From: Pelagophyceae sp. CCMP2097 | Taxonomy: Eukaryota; Sar; Pelagophyceae | Assembly: GCA_026770575.1 (NCBI GenBank) | Contig: MU657248.1 | Coordinates: 172,829 to 185,886, forward strand | Direction of reading: 5' to 3' | DNA: 13,058 nt | Shown: positions 9,301 through 13,058 of the stretch, piece after piece | Numbering within the stretch: position 1 is the first letter of the stretch | Layout of the letters: every line of letters starts with the position of its first letter | Translations under genes and position numbers: made by a program | The notes under the pieces: model-generated | The model's database searches: none | The model's input: only the letters and a program-made list of their open reading frames with translations | What the model was told of the DNA's origin: nothing

Positions 9301-12300
9301 TTCTCCGGGGCCTTTCTCCGGCCGGGGGCCCGGGGACCGTCTTCGGGGGCGCCGTTATAAAAAGAGCCTCTGGCCGGGGGTTCCCTCGAAATCTGACGGA
9401 ATTGCCTGCGCAGCAAAAGCGTCTTCGACGCGGGCCCAAATAACCCAAAAAGCAATTTCCGTTGGCTCATCTCGTAAGCCGCGCGGCCCCGCAGCTGCCG
9501 CAGGTCCACGACCTAGGAAGCGAGGCCGTCCTGAAAGCGACTCTCCCAATGTTCCATGAAGCCCCGTTTGCTCCGCGCGGGACGTTTCAAAAATTTCAAG
9601 CGGAAAATCACCTGAAGCCCCGCCCCGGGCAAGTTGTCCGCGACGACGTAGGCGTAGTGGCCGACCTAGCGGAGCAAGGGGCCGGTGAGAAAAGGGCACC
9701 TCGAAAGGGCCCCCGATTGAAAAGTTGTCAACGCGACAACGTGACGTTGATCCCCCGCGAAAATCTAAAAACCCCGCGCACCGTCTTGATGTCGCGCCAG
9801 AAGTTCTCGCCCGTGCAGTCGCCGCCCGTCTCGGCGAAGGCGACGACGACGGGCTGCTTTGGGTCCGTAATATCCACAAAAGTCGTGCCTAAATTAATTT
9901 CCTATGCGTTTCCGAAACGTTTCCTAAACGTTTCCTAAAAATCCCCCCGCTCCACTCACCCGTGAGCGCGCCCATGATGACGTACTCGTGGCCGTCGAAC
10001 TTGTCGGTCCACCTACGGGTTTTACGATACGGTCCTCGAGGTCCCCGTGGCGGCCTTAGGTCGAGCGGGGGCCCGGGGGGGGCTTTTGAAAGGCGCTCGC
10101 GGGGCGCCAAAGGGCCCCTTTCCGCAGTCTCGGGCCGACTGGAAAGGTTCTTCTTGAAAAGCCCGCGCAGCCGCCAGAAGAGGGGCCTTCTCGGGTCACC
10201 GTCGCGGGCCCTCAACGGGACTTTCTCGAGGGGCCTTCTATAGGGCCCGTCTGATAGAGGCCTTCTGTAGGGGCCGCACAGCGGCCGTCAATAGGGGCCG
10301 TCTCCGTCAGGCCCATCTGTCAAAACGCATTCCGGAGCCGTCCGGAGATCTGGAGCCGCCCGGATAGATCAATCTGGAGCCGTCCGGATAGAGTCCATCT
10401 AGATGGGTCATCTCAAGGGGGTCGTTGAGGCAGGCATTCGATCGGGTTTGTCCTATAGGGTCTGTCTCGATCGGACCTGTCTGGAAAGGGCCATCTCAAA
10501 GGGGCAGTCTATGGGGTCCGTCTACAGGAGTCGTCTCGAAGGGCCGTCATTCGGGCCCGTCTTTAGGGGGCAGTCTCTAGAGGCCGCCCGTCTGGCCCGT
10601 CTCGACGACTCGATCGAGCCTCTCTGGAAACGGCCCGTCTCGACCCGTCTGGAATCGACCCGTCTATGGTAGCCGTCTGGAAATGGCCCGTCTATAGGGG
10701 ACGTCTCGAGGGCCCGTCTTCAGCGGCCGTCTATAGCGGATGTCTCTGGAGGCGGTCTATGGGGCCCGTCGATCGAGCCTTTCTGGAAAGGGTTGTTTCG
10801 AGCCCTTTCAAGGGGCCTTCTCGTAAGACCGTCACTAGGGGCCGTCTCGATCATCCCTGTCTCGAAAGGCCATCTGCAGCCGTCCGGAAAAGGTCCGTCT
10901 CGTCTGGCCATCTCCAGGGCCCTCGATAGAAGCCGCCTCGAGGGCCCGTCTCGATCGTGGCCGTCTCGATCGGGCCGTCGAAAGGGAAAGTCTCTCGGGG
11001 CCGCAACGGACTTTGGGGGCCATCTCGTACAGGGGCCCCCGTAGGGGGTACGCCCTCTAAAAGGGCGCCTACTCAAGGGCGCCTACTCTATGGCTCGTCT
11101 AAAGACCCCGTCTAGAACGGCCATGGCCGTCTAAAGGGCCCGTCTGTATCGGCCCGATGGGGCCTGTCCGGAAAGCGCCGTCGAAGAGCCGTCTGCAAAG
11201 CGCCTTTCTGGAAAGGGCGATTTCGAGACTGTCGTTTCGAGCCGACTCGAACCGCCGGCCCGTCTCTAGGACCCGTTTATAGGGCTTGTCTGTAGAGGCC
11301 GTCTAGAGGGGCCGTCTTCAGCGGTCATCTCAAGATGCCGCCTCGTACAGGGGCCCCCGTAGGGGGTACGCCCTCTGAAGGGCGCCTACTCAAGGGACTT
11401 TTTGGAAAGGGCCGTTTCGAGCCGTCTCAGAAACGCCCGTCTCAAAATGGCCCCTCTACTATACGGCCCGTCTCTAGGGCCCGTCTCGAGCTGCCGTCTC
11501 GAGGACCCGTTTCGATGGGCCCTGACTCGAAAGGACCATCTTGGACCGTCTCGAAACGCCCCGTCTCGACGGGGCTTTTCCAGAAAGGGCCGACGCTCGA
11601 AACGCGGCGCCCTCCGCTCAAAAGGCCGCCCAGAGGGGCCGTCTAGAGAGGCCGTCTTGAAGGACAGTCTCGAGGGCCCATCTCGAGGGCCCGTCAAAAG
11701 AGGCCGTCACGAGCCGTCAGGAAACAGGGAAACAAGCCATCCTTATTAAAAACTCTCAAAAGGCCCCGGAAAGCCCGCGCCGCGCGCAAGCCCAGAGGCC
11801 CGCGGCGCCAAGGCCCGCGCCGGGCCTCTGCGCCTTTCGCCGCTCCTCCCGCAAAAGGCCGCGGGCCCAAGTCGGTTTCCCATCCAAAGTCCGTTTTCCC
11901 ATCCAAAGTCCGTTTTCCCTATTCGGCGCCGCCGTGACGCGCCCCCAAATGTCGTTAAAGGCAGCGCCGTATTGCACCGTCGACCTAGGCGGGGAAGCGT
12001 GGGGGCGGGTGGGTGTGGGGCGGGGGAGCGTGGGGGGCGGGTGGTCTGCGTGCGTAGACGTCGCCCGCCCCGCTCCTTCGCCTCACCCGTACAACTCGCG
12101 CCGTGGGGTAAAGCTGATCAGGTCGACGTCCTTGCAGGGGTACTCGCCGGCCATGCCGTTTTTGCACGGCATCGGGCCCAGGGCTTCATGATCGCCTTCC
12201 CCCGCGCGAGCCAGCGCGGTATGCACTGCTTGCTCTTTTCTTTCCATCATACTATCCGAGCCCATCGACATGCCCTCGGCGCAGGCCAGCAGAGCCGCGG

Positions 12301-12319
12301 CGATGACGAGGCGGGCCAT
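3237..12319 (-). CDS. LVIVD-repeat / choice-of-anchor B family secreted protein, 19 exons, 533 aa
   Basis: Exons, in transcript order on the minus strand: 12319-12087, 11984-11943, 10012-9960, 9888-9782, 9665-9612, 9512-9445, 7449-7335, 7255-7190, 7072-6966, 6871-6837, 5155-5041, 4990-4894, 4816-4769, 4686-4624, 3907-3804, 3722-3598, 3541-3501, 3424-3361 and 3301-3237. Joined, they give 1602 nt with all phases matching and no internal stop. Residues 1-16 form a hydrophobic signal peptide, so the protein is probably secreted or at the cell surface. Family blocks follow in order: PCKDVDLISF (61-70), NDIWGW (88-93), TFVDITDP (112-119), FWRDIK (139-144), VVDLRQL (164-170), AHNL (225-228), CGGGMAIF (258-265), YTHDAQC (283-289), VVDITD (315-320), HQGWLSEDH (379-387), DHNLY (433-437), YTAGMRV (448-454) and GLFLLK (523-528). 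Family members are bacterial or algal beta-propeller-like proteins whose biochemical role is unknown to me. No C-terminal anchor is visible. Exon 6/7 boundaries are the least certain. The fold call is strong; function is not inferred. Confidence 0.9.
3311..3348. repeat. CCGTTGAAA triplicate in short intron 18
   Basis: CCGTTGAAA recurs at 3311, 3323 and 3337 with 3-5 bp spacers, within the 59-bp intron 18 (3302-3360). Confidence 0.88.
3361..3424 (-). CDS. Exon 18: GSWSLYPFFASG block (64 bp)
   Basis: The acceptor is CCATAG/C, one of only two acceptors in the gene not followed by G. The peptide runs LPSEGEFIWLGSWSLYPFFA, corresponding to the family's (F).G.W(S).YP(Y/F)...G. The donor is GTGATT, phase 1. 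Confidence 0.9.
3501..3541 (-). CDS. Exon 17: small linker exon (41 bp)
   Basis: The acceptor is AAACAG/G. The peptide is YTDGEIGNGVADV, in the variable loop between FFDV.P and the GSWSLYP block. Phase 1 in, phase 0 out. The donor is GTGCGT. Confidence 0.83.
3598..3722 (-). CDS. Exon 16: YTAGMRV and GFFDV blocks
   Basis: The acceptor is CAAAAAG/G, again A-rich. The peptide begins YIDGKLSYHADYTAGMRVRT and continues to VGFFDVAPDYIT. Y.(A/S).Y.AG(L/M)RV and (G)FFD(V/I).P are conserved family blocks. The donor is GTAAAG, phase 1. Confidence 0.94.
3761..3792. repeat. 16-bp tandem doublet in AT-rich intron 15
   Basis: ATGTTCAATTTTCAAA occurs twice in perfect tandem. The 81-bp intron 15 (3723-3803) is markedly AT-rich compared with the long introns. 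Confidence 0.93.
3804..3907 (-). CDS. Exon 15: YYFDVSSL...DHNL block
   Basis: The acceptor is GCATAG/G. The peptide runs VVATVSTYYFDVSSLLTLKY and ends GIHASDYIGVDHN. It matches T.(V)(W/F)DVS.L..P......G...(I/V)DHNLY of the family. The donor is GTGCGT, phase 2, and the last codon (L436) is completed by exon 16. Confidence 0.93.
3908..4623 (-). repeat. Intron 14 (716 bp), CTCGAGGG-rich degenerate repeat
   Basis: Between exons 14 and 15 the plus strand repeats CTCGAGGG and GGCCG(C/T)C in irregular spacing, densest at 4050-4220 and again at 4410-4470. It resembles a decayed form of the 13-bp unit in the other long introns. The donor is GTGCGT and the acceptor GCATAG. Confidence 0.75.
4624..4686 (-). 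CDS. Exon 14: GWLSEDH...GDEVDE block (63 bp)
   Basis: The acceptor is TCGCAG/G. The peptide begins GWLSEDHSRFVMGDEVDEET. GWL(T/S)EDH..F..(G/D)DE.DE is the most diagnostic motif of the family. The donor is GTGCGT, phase 0. Confidence 0.94.
4769..4816 (-). CDS. Exon 13: lead-in to HQGWL (48 bp)
   Basis: The acceptor is CGCAG/A. The peptide TPGGPYKSWHPAFVHQ ends in the HQ of the split family motif (Y/F).HQGWL. The donor is GCGCGT, GC-type, phase 0, which restores HQ/GWLSEDH exactly. Confidence 0.88.
4894..4990 (-). CDS. Exon 12: cysteine-containing insertion
   Basis: The acceptor is CGCAAG/G. The peptide starts CDSGQKYYAQNPYPYLGNPI and ends AACDPMFPIEME. Phase and codon choice mark it as coding. 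It lies between the VVDITD and HQGWL blocks, where bacterial relatives as I recall them have only a short loop, so it appears to be an insertion with two cysteines. The donor is GTGAGC, phase 0. Confidence 0.87.
5041..5155 (-). CDS. Exon 11: GPD...G...CFLSNTNEISVVDITD block
   Basis: The acceptor is CCTAG/G. The exon encodes GPDKRFTGRQLCFLSNTNEI, then SVVDITDKNELELISTVW. This is the second clear LVIVD repeat and matches the family order YTHDAQCV.Y.GPD....G.(E/Q).CF.SN...(I).(V)VD(I/V)(T)D. The donor is GTGCGT, phase 2. Confidence 0.94.
5587..5728. repeat. 46-bp direct duplication with 96-bp offset inside intron 10
   Basis: Two copies start GGCCTCTTTCGCGGC and end GAATGCGCGGTCACTTGC, at 5587-5632 and 5683-5728, with only a few differences. 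They show that segments larger than the 13-bp unit have been duplicated. Confidence 0.85.
6617..6671. repeat. 11-bp tandem repeat, five units (intron 10)
   Basis: Five consecutive units of GTCCAAAATGG. The fourth differs at two positions (GCCCAGAATGG). The array is unrelated to the 13-bp repeat and lies towards the exon 10 side of the intron. Confidence 0.95.
6837..6871 (-). CDS. Exon 10: 35-bp micro-exon encoding YTHDAQC
   Basis: This exon encodes YTHDAQCVLYH, an almost invariant signature of the family, plus split codons at both ends. The acceptor is GAAAAG/G, with A rather than pyrimidine before AG. To keep phase with exon 11 the donor must be GCGTGC, GC-type, phase 1. A GT four bases further (GTGCTG) would break the frame. 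Confidence 0.88.
6915..6942. repeat. 14-bp tandem doublet in short intron 9
   Basis: ACTCTACGTAAAAG occurs twice in perfect tandem. The 94-bp intron runs 6872-6965. Confidence 0.93.
6966..7072 (-). CDS. Exon 9: CGGGMAIF...PEYLGCF block
   Basis: The acceptor is CGTAG/G. The exon encodes VGASDKAGVRLCGGGMAIFG and then LEDPMVPEYLGCFGT. In the family this is the CGGGL...D..P...GC(F) repeat that precedes YTHDAQC. The donor is GTGCGT, phase 2. Confidence 0.93.
7093..7149. repeat. 19-bp tandem repeat, three perfect units, in short intron 8
   Basis: GCAGAAACGGTTTTTCCGT occurs three times with no spacer. Each unit contains the small hairpin ACGG-TTTTT-CCGT. The array fills about half of the 117-bp intron 8 (7073-7189). 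Confidence 0.96.
7190..7255 (-). CDS. Exon 8: AHNL block (66 bp)
   Basis: The acceptor is CCGCAG/G. The peptide begins AHNLVAFSEADIEAGAEPVI. The AHN.V motif followed by a short beta-strand is a conserved family landmark. The donor is GTGCGT, phase 0. Confidence 0.92.
7335..7449 (-). CDS. Exon 7: lineage-specific insertion before AHNL; 5' end uncertain
   Basis: The clearly coding part is AGLPVCDASTIVSVIYNDVL followed by DE (7400-7335). The longer model starts after AAATAG/G at 7449 and adds SYLPYVPYTIPPLPAQ. This segment is absent from the compact bacterial members as I remember them. The donor is GCGCGT, GC-type, phase 0, and joins ...VLDE to AHNL. Confidence 0.82.
7450..9444 (-). repeat. 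Intron 6 (1995 bp), 12-bp CCGTCTCCGGGA array
   Basis: From about 7640 to 9050 the plus strand repeats CCGTCTCCGGGA or a close variant (CCGTCTCGAGGG towards the right). The period is mostly 12 bp, a multiple of three, so several frames on both strands stay open for hundreds of codons and translate as monotonous PSPG, TVSG or RLRD repeats. The outer 200-400 bp at each end are less repetitive. The intron boundaries depend on the exon 6/7 choice. Confidence 0.85.
7804..7877. repeat. 37-bp tandem duplication inside intron 6
   Basis: A 37-bp block beginning GTCTATATGGACCCTCTCCT is repeated at 7804 and 7841, with small differences at its right end. Confidence 0.85.
9445..9512 (-). CDS. Exon 6: VVDLRQLRG segment; 3' end uncertain
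   Basis: The acceptor is CCTAG/G. VVDLRQLRG matches the family V.DL..LR block and follows directly from GLQ of exon 5. The 3' end is less certain. A GTTATT donor at 9444 (phase 2) is the only GT-AG choice that fits the TAG/G acceptor at 7450. It adds RAAYEMSQRKLLF, which I cannot align to the family. An earlier GC donor near 9480 joined to a CTCAG/G acceptor at 7401 is the alternative. Confidence 0.8.
9612..9665 (-). CDS. Exon 5: YAYVVAD segment (54 bp)
   Basis: The acceptor is GCTAG/G. The peptide is VGHYAYVVADNLPGAGLQ, matching the family pattern ...YAY(V)V.(D/E)...G.Q that precedes V.DL..L. The donor is GTGATT, phase 0. Confidence 0.9.
9782..9888 (-). CDS. Exon 4: first LVIVD unit and FWRDIK block
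   Basis: The acceptor is TTTAG/G. The exon encodes GTTFVDITDPKQPVVVAFAE, then a segment ending GENFWRDIKT. FVDITDP is a textbook LVIVD repeat core, and WRDIK is conserved in this family. The donor is GTGCGC, phase 0. Confidence 0.93.
9907..9939. repeat. 11-bp tandem repeat, three units, in short intron 3
   Basis: Units are CGTTTCCGAAA, CGTTTCCTAAA and CGTTTCCTAAA. They make up nearly half of the 71-bp intron 3 (9889-9959). Confidence 0.93.
9960..10012 (-). CDS. Exon 3: WTD...Y.IMG block (53 bp)
   Basis: The acceptor is CGTAG/G. The peptide is WTDKFDGHEYVIMGALT, matching the family pattern W(T)D..G.EY.I.G that follows NDIWG. The donor is GTGAGT, phase 1, the most consensus-like donor in the gene. 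Confidence 0.92.
11024..11396. repeat. 55-bp duplicated block, 318-bp offset, inside intron 2
   Basis: The block starting CTCGTACAGGGGCCCCCGTA and ending GCGCCTACTCAAGGG is present at 11024-11079 and 11342-11396, with about two differences. Each copy can fold around GTAC...GGGGCCCCC...GGGGGTAC. The near-identity implies a recent duplication. Confidence 0.9.
11880..11917. repeat. 19-bp tandem doublet near the intron 2 donor
   Basis: CCATCCAAAGTCCGTTTTC occurs twice in perfect tandem, preceded by a partial copy (AAGTCGGTTTCC). Confidence 0.93.
11943..11984 (-). CDS. Exon 2: NDIWG block (42 bp)
   Basis: The acceptor is CCTAG/G. The peptide is STVQYGAAFNDIW plus split glycine codons at both ends. 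NDIWGW is the conserved block that opens the first repeat. The donor is GCGCGT, a GC-type 5' splice site. Using GC keeps the phase so that ...NDIWG joins WTDKF in exon 3. Confidence 0.88.
12087..12319 (-). CDS. Exon 1: signal peptide and N-terminal CxxG...PC block
   Basis: This exon encodes residues 1-77 plus two bases of codon 78. The ATG sits in a favourable context (GCCATGG). MARLVIAAALLACAEG is a short basic and hydrophobic signal peptide, with likely cleavage near ACA/EG. A low-conservation linker follows, then PCKNGMAGEYPCKDVDLISF with paired cysteines C52 and C62, which is typical of the start of the mature domain in this family. The donor is GTGAGG, phase 2. Confidence 0.92.
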
Positions 12320-12914
12320 GGCGAACGACGTAGGACGTTCGAAAGACGAGAGAGTCGAATGTCTCGAAGAAGTTCCCTCGAGTAAAAAATTAACCGCGGG
12401 TCAGAAGAAATTGAAACCATGATAATTTTCGCTTTACAAAAGGGGGACGAAACGACCAAAATCCCGGCCATTGAAAAATTGGCAATCTTTTTTGGGGTGG
12501 TTTGTCGTTTCGACGTGTCATAACCAGTCGACGCGAAACGGACCAAATGTTTGGTACGCTTTTCATTAATCGGCGTTAGATTTCCAGGTGCACGAAATTA
12601 ACGAAATCAGAACGTTCCGCTCAACGTCGCAAGACGAAGGACAACCCCGGGCACGCGGGGCCGCGGCGAAGCGGCGCCCGGGCCGTTGAACAACCCGGGG
12701 GCGGCCCCAACGCGCTCGCAGGCCGGAGGCCATCGTACATCCGTGCAGTTCTTTTGGGCGATGGGAACGCGTCGAGATGGGGCGCAGTTATCGTGCGCAG
12801 CTTGCATTTCAGTCTCGTTACGGAATACAAATAAATTCGACGAACGCAAATACGCAACTAATTGTTTCGCAACTGCGCATCGACTGGCCCTGCGTAAACC
12901 TTCTGGCTTATAGT
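12320..12914. promoter_or_regulatory. Intergenic spacer, candidate divergent promoter
   Basis: This is about 600 bp between the start of the minus-strand LVIVD gene and the plus-strand coding segment. The part next to the LVIVD ATG reads pyrimidine-rich on the minus strand (CTCTCTCGTCTTTCG, about 12341-12360), as 5' leaders often do. An AT-richer block lies at about 12370-12610, followed by a GC-rich block at 12640-12720 with repeated CCCGGG-type sites. I see no convincing TATA box and no other gene. Promoter function is inferred from position only. Confidence 0.4.
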
Positions 12915-13058
12915 TTCTCCGAAGCGACGGAGACGGGCGTGTGCATGGGCGCCCGGGCCGTGGTCATGTTCGCGCCGCCGAACCTCCAGGCGTACGTCAA
13001 TGAGCGGACGCGCACCGAGCTTCAGCAGTTCGTCGGCGCGGAGCGCGCGGCGGGCCTC
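12915..13058 (+). CDS. Partial coding segment of an unidentified protein, runs off the right edge
   Basis: An open frame begins about FSEATETGVC and continues from a Met at 12945 as MGARAVVMFAPPNLQAYVNE, ending QQFVGAERAAGL at the last base of the window. Codon third positions are strongly G or C, as in the exons of the neighbouring gene, while the DNA just upstream is much more mixed. The segment could be a first exon starting at 12945, or an internal exon starting after a TATAG at 12909-12913. I do not recognise the protein. It is divergent from the minus-strand LVIVD gene. Confidence 0.62.

Larger units (their letters stand above)
10013..11942 (-). repeat. Intron 2 (1930 bp), filled with degenerate ~13-bp CCGTCT repeats
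   Basis: Between exons 2 and 3 the DNA is a mosaic of units such as GCCGTCTATAGGG, CCCGTCTCGAGGG and GATGTCTCTGGA, with a spacing of 12-14 bp, from about 10200 to 11710. The part near the donor (11711-11942) is GC-rich non-repeat sequence plus a 19-bp doublet. The donor is GCGCGT and the acceptor CGTAG. Stop-free frames inside it on both strands are by-products of the repeat. Confidence 0.85.

Overview
This window looks like nuclear DNA from a GC-rich marine microalga or another protist. The evidence is one intron-dense protein gene, short exons with high-GC third codon positions, many GC-AG introns, and long GC-rich low-complexity introns. A haptophyte, pelagophyte or dinoflagellate would fit, but the sequence alone does not decide. 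There are no bacterial operons, ribosome-binding sites, RNA genes or recognisable transposases.

The main content is a single minus-strand gene from the ATG at 12319 to a TGA at 3237. I assembled it by hand from 19 small exons (35 to 233 bp). All exon phases join into a 1602-nt reading frame (533 aa) with no internal stop. The product is a predicted secreted LVIVD-repeat protein of the 'choice-of-anchor B' type. Its family blocks appear in the correct order from N- to C-terminus: PCKDVDLISF, NDIWGWTD, GTTFVDITDP, FWRDIKT, VVDLRQL, AHNL, CGGGMAIF, YTHDAQC, LCFLSNTNEISVVDITD, HQGWLSEDH, DHNLY, YTAGMRV, GFFDV, GSWSLYPFFASG and VDRGLFLLK. Coding sequence is only about 18% of the 9083-bp gene.

Fourteen introns are short (50 to 117 bp). 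Four are long: intron 14 (716 bp), intron 10 (1681 bp), intron 6 (1995 bp) and intron 2 (1930 bp). All four long introns are filled with diverged relatives of one 12-13 bp unit, close to CCGTCTCGAGGGG on the plus strand. I did not see this unit in either flank. It creates large stop-free frames on both strands, up to 484 codons, that are not genes. Several short introns each carry their own private 11-19 bp tandem repeat.

Splice sites are unusual. Donors follow G(T/C)GCGT in nine of 18 introns, four introns begin with GC, acceptors are mostly TAG followed by G, and the first two bases of the next exon usually repeat the donor dinucleotide.

To the right, 12320-12914 is a spacer that probably acts as a divergent promoter. 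From about 12915 an unidentified plus-strand coding segment runs off the window edge. To the left, 1-3236 has no gene I can support. It holds inverted repeats, hairpins, a 350-bp foldback element with an internal CTGCGACGC-type array, and dispersed 19-bp inverted matches that suggest remnants of small non-autonomous mobile elements.
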